Assembly: GCF_040537815.1 (NCBI RefSeq)
Contig: NZ_JBEWSZ010000001.1
Span: 1,116,001 to 1,180,000, forward strand
Source of the DNA: Mesorhizobium shangrilense
Lineage (GTDB): Bacteria; Pseudomonadota; Alphaproteobacteria; Rhizobiales; Rhizobiaceae
Length of the DNA stretch: 64,000 nucleotides
Reading direction: 5' to 3'
Part shown: one piece after another, positions 8,577 through 17,238 of the stretch
Layout: each line of letters opens with the position of its first letter
How positions within the stretch are numbered: position 1 is the first letter of the stretch
Translations under genes and position numbers: made by a program
The notes under the pieces: generated by a model
What the model was told of the DNA's origin: nothing
The model's input: only the letters and a program-made list of their open reading frames with translations
Databases searched by the model: none

Positions 8577-9023
8577 ATGATCGACGACGTCTACAATGCG
8601 AAAATTCTGGGTTTTGCCGGAAACATCGCGCGCATTGGCCGTCTCGATCATCCCGATGCGACAGCCAAAGCGCATTCCAAGCTCTGCGGCTCCACCGTGA
8701 CGGTCGACCTCAAGATGGAAGACGGCTTGGTCACCGATTTCGCCCACGACGTAAAAGCCTGTGCGCTTGGCCAGGCGTCTTCCTCGATCATGGCGCAACA
8801 TGTGGTCGGCGCCACGGCCGACGAGTTGCGGGCCGTGCGCGAGACGATGCTGAAGATGCTGAAGGAGGGCGGCACGCCGCCGAACGGGCGCTTCGCTGAT
8901 CTCAAATATCTGGAGCCTGTGCGCGACTACAAGGCCCGCCATGCATCGATCATGCTGACCTTTGACGCCGTTGTCGACGCGATCGGCCAGATCGAGAAGA
9001 AGCGGGCCGAAGAGGCAGCCTAG
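8577..9023 (+). CDS. SufU/IscU-type iron-sulfur cluster scaffold-like protein
   Basis: A 148-residue NifU-N-domain protein of the SufU type. SKLCGSTV (Cys37) and DVKACALGQASSS (Cys62) are the first two cluster-ligand motifs. Where SufU proteins usually have a third cysteine (pattern R-x2-Cys), this protein reads KARHASIML with His122 in that place, so the ligand set differs from the textbook scaffold. The N-terminus is set at ATG 8577 because the family pattern starts there. Its 3' end overlaps the convergent LysR gene by four bases (9020-9023). It may assemble or transfer Fe-S clusters; no suf or isc gene is adjacent. Confidence 0.85.
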   Translation: MIDDVYNAKILGFAGNIARIGRLDHPDATAKAHSKLCGSTVTVDLKMEDGLVTDFAHDVKACALGQASSSIMAQHVVGATADELRAVRETMLKMLKEGGTPPNGRFADLKYLEPVRDYKARHASIMLTFDAVVDAIGQIEKKRAEEAA

Positions 9024-9946
9024 CCCTCGATATCATCCAGAAAACGCCGGCTTTCAGCGAACTCACCGCGCACCCAGTCGGCGAACGCCCTGGCCGGTTC
9101 GGACAGGTTGCGCAGGCTCCTGGCGACGAGCCAGTAGGCCCCGCATCTGACGTTGGTGTCGAACGGCTTGATCAGGGTGTGCGCCGTCAACTCCTCCTGC
9201 ACCAGCAGGAGATCGCCGAGAGCGACGCCATGGCCGAGCATGGCCGCCTGCTTGGCAAGCGAGGCGTCCGCCAGCAACGGACCGCGCTCGGGCATTGCGT
9301 CATCGGCGACGCCGGCCGCCTCGAACCATCGCGTCCAGTCCTGGCGATTCTCCTCGTGCAGCAATGTATGGCGACGCAGGTCGGTCGGGCTTTCCAGAGG
9401 CGGGCCGGATTTGAAGAGCGCCGGCGACAGCACCGGCGAATCGATCACCGGCGCCATCAACTCCGCTTCGCTGCGCGGCCATGACGTGGCGTGTGCGCTG
9501 AAGCGCAAGGCGAGTTCGGCCTGGTCGCTACGGAAGTCGATCAGGCGCGTGTCGACATCGAGGGAAATGTCGATGTCCGGCCGCAACTGGCGGAAGCGAT
9601 TGAGCCTTGGCACCAGCCAGGATGTGGCAAGGGAGGGGTCGACGCTCACGCAGGCCACGGCCTGCGCCGGCGTCGCCACCAGATCCGACAGCAAACCATC
9701 GATGGCGTCGAAACTCGTAACCAGCTGGTCCAGCAGACGCTGGCCGGTGTCGGTCAGCTCGACGCGGCGGTGGTGCCGTTCGAACAAGGGCTGGCGCAGG
9801 AAGACTTCGAGCTCGCGCACCTGGCGGCTGATTGCCGCTTGCGAGACAAAAAGCTCCTCGGCCGCGCGGCTGAAGCTCAAGTGCCGGCCGGCCGCTTCGA
9901 AACTTCTCAATGCCGTCAGCGGCAGGCGTCCGCGCTTCATTCGCAT
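9020..9946 (-). CDS. LysR family transcriptional regulator (GcvA-like)
   Basis: A 308-residue LysR-type regulator. An N-terminal winged helix-turn-helix (residues 8-66, with LTALRSFEAAGRHLSF and SQAAISRQVREL) is followed by a periplasmic-binding-protein-like effector domain. The opening resembles the GcvA/AmpR branch. It faces a small divergent ORF at 10034 across 87 bases that contain an inverted CTCAA/TTGAG pair, the likely binding region. The effector is unknown. Confidence 0.92.
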   Translation of the reverse strand: MRMKRGRLPLTALRSFEAAGRHLSFSRAAEELFVSQAAISRQVRELEVFLRQPLFERHHRRVELTDTGQRLLDQLVTSFDAIDGLLSDLVATPAQAVACVSVDPSLATSWLVPRLNRFRQLRPDIDISLDVDTRLIDFRSDQAELALRFSAHATSWPRSEAELMAPVIDSPVLSPALFKSGPPLESPTDLRRHTLLHEENRQDWTRWFEAAGVADDAMPERGPLLADASLAKQAAMLGHGVALGDLLLVQEELTAHTLIKPFDTNVRCGAYWLVARSLRNLSEPARAFADWVRGEFAESRRFLDDIEG

Positions 9947-9949
9947 AAT

Positions 9950-9986
9950 CTCAAGTTATACGACGTCGAAATTATACTCGTTTGAG
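9950..9986. promoter_or_regulatory. Candidate LysR-type binding region
   Basis: In the divergent gap, CTCAA (9950-9954) is mirrored by TTGAG (9982-9986). A central palindrome CGACGTCG lies at 9961-9968, and TTATA/ATTATA blocks flank it. LysR regulators usually bind such dyads between their own gene and a divergent target. The exact box is a guess. Confidence 0.35.
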
Positions 9987-10033
9987 GACGAAGGCCAGCA
10001 GGGGTCTAATAGGCCTTCAAAGGAGATATGGCC

Positions 10034-10177
10034 ATGTTCCAGTTCATGGAGATTTTTGGCGACATGATGCGGATCGTGACGTTCCAGAGGCAGAGCGAGA
10101 ACCCATCTCAACGGCATGAAGAAGGCCGTCGCCGGGTGTCCAGGCCTGATCGTTGCATCGTGCCGTTTCGCCGTTAG
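10034..10177 (+). CDS. Small 47-residue ORF divergent from the LysR gene
   Basis: The ORF opens MFQFMEIFGDMMRIVTFQ and continues with an arginine-rich tail (EEGRRRVSRPDRC). AAAGGAG at 10019-10025 is eight bases before ATG 10034 but only two before the in-frame ATG 10028, so the second is preferred. The strong site, the divergent position from a LysR gene and the amphipathic first 18 residues argue for a real gene. The tail looks like ordinary GC-rich translation. I recognise no family. Confidence 0.45.
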   Translation: MFQFMEIFGDMMRIVTFQRQSENPSQRHEEGRRRVSRPDRCIVPFRR

Positions 10178-10269
10178 ACAATGCTGCTGAAACAGCCACG
10201 CCGAGCAGGGGATTGCGTTCCCCGGCTGAAACTCACATCTATGCCGGGGAACGCGATGCGGAGATTGCG

Positions 10270-10644
10270 ATGCGTGACGACCATCCGCATGTGCATGCCG
10301 CCAGACCACCTCAGCGCGGGCGCAACTGGCCCGGCCCCTGGCGCAAGACGCCGGGCCGTGTCCTTGGCACGTCCATCGTGCGGCTCTACCAGCTGACGCT
10401 TTCAGGCTTCGTCGGCAATTCCTGCCGGCATCTGCCGACCTGTTCGGAATACGCGCATGAGGCTATCGCCCGTCATGGGCTGTGGGCGGGCGGCTGGATG
10501 GGGCTGTTTCGCGTGCTGCGCTGCGGGCCGTTCGGCACGCATGGCATCGACCGCGTGCCGGAAGTGCTGGCGGAACGCTATCGCTGGTTCACGCCTTGGC
10601 GGTATTGGCGTGTAGGAAGACAGCGCGGCGATCCTCAGAACTGA
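10270..10644 (+). CDS. yidD: Membrane protein insertion efficiency factor YidD
   Basis: A 124-residue YidD family protein, which helps YidC insert inner-membrane proteins. The core SGFVGNSCRHLPTCSEYAHEAIARHG followed by RVLRCGPFG is the family signature, including the C-x5-C pair. The start at 10270 is set by GGAGA seven bases upstream; the in-frame extension to 10153 is not needed. Residues 1-25 are rich in His, Pro and Arg. It is away from the rpmH-rnpA cluster where many bacteria keep it. Confidence 0.92.
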   Translation: MRDDHPHVHAARPPQRGRNWPGPWRKTPGRVLGTSIVRLYQLTLSGFVGNSCRHLPTCSEYAHEAIARHGLWAGGWMGLFRVLRCGPFGTHGIDRVPEVLAERYRWFTPWRYWRVGRQRGDPQN

Positions 10645-10795
10645 TCGCGTGGTCGGACAGGAGAGGGGTCGCTTCCACGTGTTTACGATCTGGTAGGGTT
10701 AACACAAGCCTGCACAAAGACTGCTCATTTGAGACAAAATCGAGACAAGAGGCCTCGCTAAGCCGCTCGCACATCCCCACTGGAGCGAGCATCCC

Positions 10796-11623
10796 ATGCG
10801 CAACATCGACCGTCTTCCCTTCATCTTTGCCGGAATCCTGTTCCTGCTTGCGTGGCTGCTGGGATTTCCGATGCGCGCTCAGTCGGCGCCGCTGAATGAT
10901 GTCCAATGCACGGTGATCCTGGATGCCGCGAGCGGCAAGACGCTTTACCAGGACGGCGTCTGCGACCAGCGCTTCAGCCCGGCCTCGACGTTCAAGGTGC
11001 CTTTGTCGCTGATCGGTTATGACGCTGGAATTCTGAGCGACGCGCACACGCCGACCTGGGACTACAAGCCCGAATTCAACGCTGTAAAGCGCGAGCAAAA
11101 GACCGTCGATCCGACGATCTGGGAAAAGGATTCGATTCTCTGGTTCTCCAGGGAGGTCACCCGCCGGCTTGGAGAAAAGAATTTTGCCGGCTATGTTTCG
11201 AAATTCGACTATGGCAACAATGATGTTTCCGGCAACCCGGGCAAGAATGACGGCCTCACCCAATCCTGGGTGAATTCTTCGCTGAAGATCACGCCGATCG
11301 AGCAGGTGAATTTCTTGCGCCGGCTGCTCGACCGCAAGCTGCCGGTTTCCGCCAAAGCCTACGACATGACCAAGGCGATCATACCGACATTCCCTGCCGG
11401 AGACTGGACCGTGCAGGGCAAGACCGGCAGCACCAGGCTTCGCAACGACGCCGACAAGATCCAGGACAAGCGCTCGCTCGGCTGGTTCGTCGGCTGGGCG
11501 CAGAAGGGTGACCAGCGGATCGTCTTCGCCCGCCTTGTGGTCGACACCAAACGCACCGATATGCCGAAGGGCCTGAAGACGCGGGCTGGCTTCCTGAAGG
11601 ACCTGCCAGGGCTCATCAAGTAA
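10796..11623 (+). CDS. Class D (OXA-type) beta-lactamase
   Basis: A periplasmic serine beta-lactamase that would hydrolyse penicillins and possibly other beta-lactams. The 275 residues start with a signal peptide of about 31 residues (hydrophobic core 9-22, AQSA before the mature end). The class D motifs follow in order: STFK (64-67, nucleophile Ser64), S-I-L (113-115) in the place of S-x-V, YGN (139-141), Trp158 and KTG (209-211). The PTWDYKP and TIWEKDSILWFSREV stretches are also typical. It has its own upstream region and is probably an intrinsic chromosomal gene. The spectrum cannot be read from sequence. Confidence 0.93.
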   Translation: MRNIDRLPFIFAGILFLLAWLLGFPMRAQSAPLNDVQCTVILDAASGKTLYQDGVCDQRFSPASTFKVPLSLIGYDAGILSDAHTPTWDYKPEFNAVKREQKTVDPTIWEKDSILWFSREVTRRLGEKNFAGYVSKFDYGNNDVSGNPGKNDGLTQSWVNSSLKITPIEQVNFLRRLLDRKLPVSAKAYDMTKAIIPTFPAGDWTVQGKTGSTRLRNDADKIQDKRSLGWFVGWAQKGDQRIVFARLVVDTKRTDMPKGLKTRAGFLKDLPGLIK

Positions 11624-11648
11624 ACAACGACGCTTGACCCGGCTTTAC

Positions 11649-11685
11649 GGCGGCGGGATCTGCCCATAAAAGACAGCCCGCCGCC
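11649..11685 (+). terminator. GC-rich hairpin after the beta-lactamase gene
   Basis: GGCGGCGGG (11649-11657) pairs perfectly with CCCGCCGCC (11677-11685) around a 19-base loop, 26 bases past the beta-lactamase stop. No T-run follows. It could stop or protect the upstream message, or belong to the thrS leader. Confidence 0.45.
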
Positions 11686-11715
11686 GGACGCATCCGGCTC
11701 TTACCTGTGCATGTC

Positions 11716-11738
11716 GCCCAAGCCGGTTCGCCTTGGGC
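11716..11738 (+). other. Small hairpin in the thrS leader
   Basis: GCCCAAG (11716-11722) pairs with CTTGGGC (11732-11738) about 55 bases before the thrS start. Leaders of tRNA synthetase genes often carry control structures. I see no T-box elements and no alternative terminator, so only the hairpin itself is supported. Confidence 0.35.
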
Positions 11739-11791
11739 TCTGTGCATTTCAACCACCCGCGCTCGTTTGCGGGACTGGATAGGAGAAAATC

Positions 11792-13768
11792 ATGTTGAAT
11801 TCCGTTTCCCTCACATTTCCCGATGGCTCCGTGCGCGAATACGACGCGGCGATGACCGGTTCTGGTCTTGCCGAATCGATCTCGAAGTCGCTGGCCAAGA
11901 AGGCGGTCGCCTACAGCATCGATGGCGTGGTGCGCGATCTCTCGGATCCGCTGGGCAAATCCGGCAAGGTCGAGATCGTCACCCGCGATGATCCGCGCGC
12001 GCTGGAACTCATCCGTCACGACACCGCGCACGTGCTGGCCGAAGCCGTGCAGGAACTGTGGCCGGGCACCCAGGTGACCATTGGCCCGGTGATCGAGAAC
12101 GGATTCTACTACGATTTCGCTCGCAACGAGCCGTTCACGCCCGACGACTTTCCGGTGATCGAGAAGAAGATGCGCGAGATCATCGCGCGCAACAAGCCGT
12201 TCACCAAGGAGGTCTGGTCGCGCGACAAGGCGAAGAAAGTGTTTGCCGACAAAGGCGAGCGCTACAAGCTGGAGCTGATCGACGCCATTCCCGAGGATCA
12301 GGATCTCAAGATCTACGCGCAGGGCGACTGGTTCGATCTCTGCCGGGGGCCGCACATGGCCTCGACCGGGCAGATCGGCAACGCCTTCAAGCTGATGAAG
12401 GTGGCCGGCGCCTATTGGCGCGGCGACTCGAACAATCCGATGCTGACGCGCATCTACGGTACCGCATGGGCCGACCAGGCACAGCTCGAAGCCTACCAGA
12501 CGATGCTGGAGGAAGCCGAAAAGCGCGACCACCGGAAGCTCGGCCGCGAGATGGACCTGTTCCATTTCCAGGAAGAGGGGCCTGGCGTCGTCTTCTGGCA
12601 CGCCAAGGGCTGGCGGATGTTCCAGAATCTGGTCAACTACATGCGCCGCCGCCTGGACGAGCAGGGCTATCAGGAGGTCAACGCGCCGCAGGTGCTCGAC
12701 AAGAGCCTGTGGGAGACGTCGGGCCACTGGGGTTGGTATCGCGACGCCATGTTCAAGGTGACGGTCGCCGGCGACGACACCGACGACGATCGCGTCTTCG
12801 CGCTGAAGCCGATGAACTGTCCGGGACATGTGCAGATCTTCAAGCACGGGCTGAAGTCCTATCGCGACCTGCCGGTGAAGCTCGCCGAGTTCGGCAATGT
12901 GCACCGCTACGAGCCGTCGGGCGCGCTGCATGGGCTGATGCGCGTGCGCGGCTTCACGCAGGACGATGCGCATATCTTCTGCACCGAGGAGCAGCTGGCG
13001 GCGGAGTGCCTGCGCATCAACGACCTGATCCTGTCGACCTATGCCGATTTTGGTTTCGACGAGGTCAGCGTCAAGCTGTCGACGCGTCCGGACAAGCGCG
13101 TCGGCACCGACGAGGCGTGGGATCACGCCGAGGCGATCATGAGCAACGTGCTGGAGACGATCCGGACACGGTCGGGAAACCGCATCAAGACCTCGATCAA
13201 TCCGGGCGAGGGCGCGTTCTACGGGCCGAAGTTCGAATATGTGCTGAAGGATGCCATCGGCCGCGAATGGCAGTGCGGCACGACCCAGGTCGACTTCAAC
13301 CTGCCGGAACGTTTTGGCGCCTTCTATATCGGCGCCGATTCGGAGAAGAAGCGGCCGGTCATGGTGCATCGTGCCATCTGCGGCTCGATGGAGCGCTTCC
13401 TCGGCATCCTGATCGAGAACTATTCGGGTCACTTCCCGCTCTGGTTCGCGCCGCTGCAGGTCGTGGTGGCGACGATCACTTCCGATGCCGACGACTACGC
13501 CCTGAAGGTTGTCGCGCGGCTCAAGGCGGCCGGCCTGCTGGCCGAAGCCGACCTGCGTAACGAGAAGATCAACTACAAGGTCCGTGAACATTCGCTGGCC
13601 AAGGTTCCGGTCATCCTGGTCTGCGGCAAGCGCGAGGCGGAAGAGGAGACGGTCAACATCCGTCGCCTGGGTTCACGCGACCAGGAATCGCTTGGCCTTG
13701 GCGAGGCCATCGCACTGCTTACGGAAGAAGCGATCACGCCTGACCGCAGACGCAAGCGCGCAGTCTGA
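11792..13768 (+). CDS. thrS: Threonyl-tRNA synthetase
   Basis: Charges tRNA-Thr with threonine in the cytoplasm. The 658 residues show an N-terminal TGS domain (about 1-64), the editing domain with the RHDTAH motif, and a class II catalytic core with [16 protein letters not shown] carrying the zinc cysteine. Motif 2 ([22 protein letters not shown]) and motif 3 ([17 protein letters not shown]) follow, then a C-terminal anticodon-binding domain. AGGAG stands before the ATG. It ends at a strong hairpin terminator (13790-13818). Long minus-strand ORFs opposite this gene are GC-rich shadows. Confidence 0.97.
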   Translation: MLNSVSLTFPDGSVREYDAAMTGSGLAESISKSLAKKAVAYSIDGVVRDLSDPLGKSGKVEIVTRDDPRALELIRHDTAHVLAEAVQELWPGTQVTIGPVIENGFYYDFARNEPFTPDDFPVIEKKMREIIARNKPFTKEVWSRDKAKKVFADKGERYKLELIDAIPEDQDLKIYAQGDWFDLCRGPHMASTGQIGNAFKLMKVAGAYWRGDSNNPMLTRIYGTAWADQAQLEAYQTMLEEAEKRDHRKLGREMDLFHFQEEGPGVVFWHAKGWRMFQNLVNYMRRRLDEQGYQEVNAPQVLDKSLWETSGHWGWYRDAMFKVTVAGDDTDDDRVFALKPMNCPGHVQIFKHGLKSYRDLPVKLAEFGNVHRYEPSGALHGLMRVRGFTQDDAHIFCTEEQLAAECLRINDLILSTYADFGFDEVSVKLSTRPDKRVGTDEAWDHAEAIMSNVLETIRTRSGNRIKTSINPGEGAFYGPKFEYVLKDAIGREWQCGTTQVDFNLPERFGAFYIGADSEKKRPVMVHRAICGSMERFLGILIENYSGHFPLWFAPLQVVVATITSDADDYALKVVARLKAAGLLAEADLRNEKINYKVREHSLAKVPVILVCGKREAEEETVNIRRLGSRDQESLGLGEAIALLTEEAITPDRRRKRAV

Positions 13769-13789
13769 CCTAGCCGGCCTTCGAACGAC

Positions 13790-13818
13790 ATGGCGGTGGA
13801 GCGATCCACCGCCATTTT
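13790..13818 (+). terminator. Rho-independent terminator of thrS
   Basis: ATGGCGGTGGA (13790-13800) and TCCACCGCCAT (13805-13815) form a perfect 11-bp stem with a GCGA tetraloop, followed by TTTC. It starts 21 bases after the thrS stop and is the clearest intrinsic terminator in the window. Confidence 0.8.
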
Positions 13819-13854
13819 CACATGCCTGTCACGCCAATCTTGTAACGAATCCCC

Positions 13855-14793
13855 ATGCTCAAGCTGAAAATGCGCGAAAAACCGTTTCCCGAGCTCTCCT
13901 ATGCCAATCCGTGTCAGCCGGCGCTGGCGCGGTGGGTGATCCATTCCATCGAAGGCCTTTCGGGCCGTGATCGTTTCGCCGCACTTTACGATTTCTGGCG
14001 CCGCCAAGTGGTGCCGACCGGCGAGCGCGTGTTCAGCCGCATGCTGGAGCTGATCGACGTCCGGATACGGACCGCCGACCAATGGCCGCCGGCGCAGTTG
14101 CCGGACACGCCGCTGGTGATCGTCGCCAATCATCCCTTCGGCATCGGCGACGGCATCGCGGTGCTGTCGCTGGCCGAACAGTTGGGGCGTCCATTCCGGG
14201 TGATGATCCACAAGGATCTTCTCAAGATCCGCGAGATGGAACCCTATTCGCTGCCGGTCGATTTCTCCGAAACCAAGGAAGCATTGAAGAACAATCTGGC
14301 CGTACGCCATGAGGCGGTGCGGCTGCTCAAGGAAGGCGTCACCATCGTTGTGTTTCCGGCCGGCGGCGTCGCCACAGCACCGAAGGGCTTTGGTCGGGCA
14401 CGCGATCTGCCCTGGAAGATGTTTCCGGCCCGTCTCGTCCAGGATGCCAAGGCGTCTGTCGTCCCGATGCATTTTTCCGGTCAGAACGGCAGGCTGTTCC
14501 ATCTGGTGAGCGGCCCGATGAACATGGCCGAACGCGACGGACGCGTGGCGAAATTCGTCGGCAAGGCGTCGCTGACGCTGCGCATTTCCCTGCTTATCCA
14601 CGAATTCGCGCGTCTGTCCGGCAAGCCGATCGACGTTCGCGTCGGCGATGTGCTGAGCTGGAGCGAACTGGAGCCGCTGCGTGACCGCAAGGCGCTGCTC
14701 GATCGGCTTTATCGCGGCGTTTTCGATCTGGCGCCGGCCGCACCACGCCGCCGGATCCCGTTCCTGCCGGCGCGGACCAAGCTGGCTGCCTAA
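13855..14793 (+). CDS. Lysophospholipid acyltransferase (PlsC/COG3176-like) protein
   Basis: A 312-residue acyltransferase-like protein. The catalytic block reads VANHPFGIGDG near residue 90, matching the NHPfGg-dG variant of the glycerolipid acyltransferase motif seen in haemolysin-like COG3176 proteins rather than classic NHxSxxD. The later VVFPAGGVA matches the FPxG acceptor-binding motif. It would transfer an acyl chain to a lyso-lipid at the inner membrane; the acceptor is unknown. It begins 36 bases after the thrS terminator, so it needs its own promoter. Confidence 0.85.
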   Translation: MLKLKMREKPFPELSYANPCQPALARWVIHSIEGLSGRDRFAALYDFWRRQVVPTGERVFSRMLELIDVRIRTADQWPPAQLPDTPLVIVANHPFGIGDGIAVLSLAEQLGRPFRVMIHKDLLKIREMEPYSLPVDFSETKEALKNNLAVRHEAVRLLKEGVTIVVFPAGGVATAPKGFGRARDLPWKMFPARLVQDAKASVVPMHFSGQNGRLFHLVSGPMNMAERDGRVAKFVGKASLTLRISLLIHEFARLSGKPIDVRVGDVLSWSELEPLRDRKALLDRLYRGVFDLAPAAPRRRIPFLPARTKLAA

Positions 14794-14817
14794 GGTCATT
14801 CGCCTAACGAATTGACC
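14794..14817. terminator. Hairpin between convergent genes
   Basis: GGTCATTCG (14794-14802) and CGAATTGACC (14808-14817) pair with one bulged base, directly after the acyltransferase stop codon. No T-run follows. It may act on the acyltransferase transcript and, from the other side, on the exported protein gene that ends at 14863. Confidence 0.35.
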
Positions 14818-14862
14818 GTCATGTTGATGTCATGGCAGTTCGGGACTGGACAACGGCAGACG

Positions 14863-15825
14863 CTAATCCGCGCCTTCTTCCGGGTCCATGGCCGCTGCTT
14901 CGTTGGCCAGAACCTCGATCTCCTGGTTCTGCCCGGCCACGACCGTAAAGTCCTTCTGATAGATGCGGTCGCGGTTCTTGGCGATGATGGTGTAGTCGCC
15001 TTCGGCGAGCACCATGGAGGCGAACGCGCCGACGGTTTCCTTGATCGGATCGCCGGATTCGTTGAGCAACGACCAGGACGTATCCGCGATCGCCTCGCCG
15101 CCGGTCTCGCGGACCAGCTTCATGGTTATTTCGGCTGCGTGATGCTCGACGGTTGCTTCGGTCAGCTTGCCGGCCTCGACGCGGATGTCGGAGCGGATGA
15201 CCGCGTTCACCGCGCCATAGGTCGAGACGACATGGTAGATGCCGGCGTTGAGCCGCACCACGCTGTTCGGTTCGACATCGGGGATGATCAGTGCGCGGTC
15301 CCCATTGGGCTCGGCATGGCCTTCATAGATCGAGAAGCGCAGCTTCTTCGGCGGGATGTGCGCTCCGCCCGACAACACCGCGTCGAGCTTCAGTCCACCG
15401 GCATCGAGCACGAGGCTTTCGCGCCTGGCTTCCTTGCTGACGGTGATGCGCTTGGTGGCGCCGGCCCGGCCGTAGGAGGCATGGACCAGATAGCTGCCCG
15501 GTTCGAGCTGGAACACGGCCGTGCCACCATGCGCCGAGGCAACCATCGGCAGCTTGCCGTTGACCGTTTCAGGCTTGAAGACGCGCCAGACGATGCCGCG
15601 CGTGATGTCGGCACCCTTGTCGGTCAACTGGGCCGAAAGGGTGATCGCGCCGCTGTTGCCGACCGCCAGCGTGGTGTCGCTCTTCGGCGTGGCATAGCTC
15701 GAAATCCCTGGGAGTTTCAGGTTGCTGACGCCGTCTTTTTCCTGTGCACCGGCGAGCGAAGCCGGCACCATGAACAGCGCGGCACCAAGCCAGACCAGCA
15801 AAAGGCGCAGAGTCCCCTCAAACAT
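14863..15825 (-). CDS. Exported protein with three related beta-rich repeats, function unknown
   Basis: A 320-residue secreted or periplasmic protein. Residues 1-28 are a clear signal peptide (hydrophobic core LLLVWLGAALFMVPASLAG, then AQEK). The rest holds at least three similar beta-rich units, each with a 'Y-x-V/I-x-A/S-x-Y/N' strand followed by 'x-V-x-A-G/E-x2': residues around LVHASYGRAGATKRITVSKEA, YHVVSTYGAVNAVIRSDIRV and TIIAKNRDRIYQKDFTVVAG. This looks like repeated carboxypeptidase-regulatory or Ig-like modules. It ends in an acidic tail (DPEEGAD). An ATG at 15861 is also possible, but the signal peptide and AAGG spacing favour 15825. Confidence 0.75.
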   Translation of the reverse strand: MFEGTLRLLLVWLGAALFMVPASLAGAQEKDGVSNLKLPGISSYATPKSDTTLAVGNSGAITLSAQLTDKGADITRGIVWRVFKPETVNGKLPMVASAHGGTAVFQLEPGSYLVHASYGRAGATKRITVSKEARRESLVLDAGGLKLDAVLSGGAHIPPKKLRFSIYEGHAEPNGDRALIIPDVEPNSVVRLNAGIYHVVSTYGAVNAVIRSDIRVEAGKLTEATVEHHAAEITMKLVRETGGEAIADTSWSLLNESGDPIKETVGAFASMVLAEGDYTIIAKNRDRIYQKDFTVVAGQNQEIEVLANEAAAMDPEEGAD

Positions 15826-15991
15826 GCCTTGCGTTGAAGCCCATGGCGGTGGCAATTTCAAGGCTTAAGAGTCCGATCGGCTTCTGTTAGATGACTCTTC
15901 AAGTCCGGCGCGCCGCGCCAATGCCCGAGCCGCCCGAATTCCCGCAGGCGCGCTTCAGCTCAAAATCGAGTGTTTTAGGAGAATTGCGCCC

Positions 15992-16576
15992 ATGGCGTCG
16001 CCGATCATCGACTTCCTGCTGACCCGCAATTCCGCGCCGATCCTGGATTTGAAGGAGCCTGCACCCAGCGACGCGGATATCGCGACGATGATTGCCGCGG
16101 CCACGCGGGTTCCCGATCACGGCCGGCTGGAGCCTTGGCGCTTCATCCTCTATCGCGGCGAGGCGCGCGTCGAGATCGGCCGGAAACTGGCCGCCCTTGC
16201 CGAACAGCGCGAAGGACCCTTGCCGGAAGGACGCCGCAACCAGGAACTGGCGCGGTTTTCGCGCGCCCCATTGGTGATCGGCGTGGTGTCGGTCCCGAAG
16301 GAAAATCCGAAGATCCCGCAATGGGAGATGTTCCTGTCCGGCGGCATGGCGGCGATGAACCTCATGATATCAGCCAATGCGCTGGGCTATGGCACCAACC
16401 TGATCAGCAACTGGTATTCCGACGTGCCGGAGGGCAGGGCCATCCTTGGCCTGGCGCCGAGCGAGCGTGTCGTCGGCTTCATCCATATCGGCTCCTACGC
16501 CGGGCCGGCACCCGAGCGGCCGCGGCCTGATTCGGCAAAGCTCTATGCCGACTACGCGGGACCCTGGAACGGCTAA
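15992..16576 (+). CDS. Nitroreductase family protein (YdjA-like)
   Basis: A 194-residue FMN-dependent oxidoreductase of the compact YdjA type. Its N-terminal RNSAPILDLKEPAP and TRVPDHGRLEPWRF match the FMN-phosphate region of this subgroup, and NALGYGTNLISNW is the second conserved block. Electron acceptor and physiological substrate are not predictable. AGGAGA precedes the ATG. The stop codon is followed after one base by the start of a flavin reductase gene, so the two are co-transcribed and may be functionally linked through flavin. Confidence 0.9.
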   Translation: MASPIIDFLLTRNSAPILDLKEPAPSDADIATMIAAATRVPDHGRLEPWRFILYRGEARVEIGRKLAALAEQREGPLPEGRRNQELARFSRAPLVIGVVSVPKENPKIPQWEMFLSGGMAAMNLMISANALGYGTNLISNWYSDVPEGRAILGLAPSERVVGFIHIGSYAGPAPERPRPDSAKLYADYAGPWNG

Positions 16577-16577
16577 A

Positions 16578-17186
16578 ATGTTCTACGAACCGTCCGAGGG
16601 CCATGGCCTGCCGCACGATCCTTCCAAGGCAATCGTCGCACCACGGCCGATCGGCTGGATCTCGACGCTGAATGGGGCAGGCGAGGTCAATCTTGCGCCC
16701 TATTCCTTCTTCAATGCCGTGTCGACGCGGCCCTTCATCGTCTGGTTTTCGTCGGAAGGCGAGAAGGATAGCGCCGCCTTTGCTCAGGAGACGGGCGAAT
16801 TCGTCGCCAACCTCGTCAGCCGCGACCTTGCCGAGAAGATGAACCGCACCTCCGTCAACGCACCGCGCGGCGTCAACGAGTTCGCCTACGCCGATCTCGC
16901 CATGGCGCCTTCGCGTCTGGTCGCGCCGCCGCGCGTGGCGGCGGCGCCGGCCGCGCTTGAATGCCGGGTGACTGAGATCTTCCGGCCGAAGGCATTGGAT
17001 GGGACGCTGGCGAGCGCCGTTGTCGTCGCCGGTGAAGTGATCGGCGTCTACATCGACGATGCCTTCCTGAAGGACGGCATGTTCGACATCGCCATGGCCG
17101 GGAATGTCGCCCGTCTCGGCTATATGGACTATGCCAGCGTCAGCGAGATTTTCTCCATGCGCCGGCCACGCTGGGACAAGGACTAG
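16578..17186 (+). CDS. Flavin reductase-like domain protein (FMN-binding split barrel)
   Basis: A 202-residue protein of the flavin reductase/DIM6-NTAB family, with the typical opening IVAPRPIGWISTLNGAGEVNLAPYSFFNAVSTRPF and the later EFVANLVSRDLAEKMN and ALECRVTEIFRP blocks. Members bind FMN and reduce it or use it. The ATG is two bases after the nitroreductase stop, which fixes the start although a longer in-frame ORF exists upstream. A palindromic repeat follows the gene. Confidence 0.88.
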   Translation: MFYEPSEGHGLPHDPSKAIVAPRPIGWISTLNGAGEVNLAPYSFFNAVSTRPFIVWFSSEGEKDSAAFAQETGEFVANLVSRDLAEKMNRTSVNAPRGVNEFAYADLAMAPSRLVAPPRVAAAPAALECRVTEIFRPKALDGTLASAVVVAGEVIGVYIDDAFLKDGMFDIAMAGNVARLGYMDYASVSEIFSMRRPRWDKD

Positions 17187-17238
17187 GCGGTTCATCGTTT
17201 CAAGGAAACGCAGAACCGCTCTATCTCTTTGTTTTGAC

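Noticed and set aside
10725..10750. GAGACAA direct repeat before the beta-lactamase gene
   Set aside because: Two short copies without a dyad or a clear promoter relation; could be chance.
11645..13591. Minus-strand ORF of 648 residues opposite thrS
   Set aside because: Shadow of the GC-rich thrS reading frame: His/Arg/Val-rich product, no domain and no binding site at its start, while thrS on the plus strand is unmistakable.
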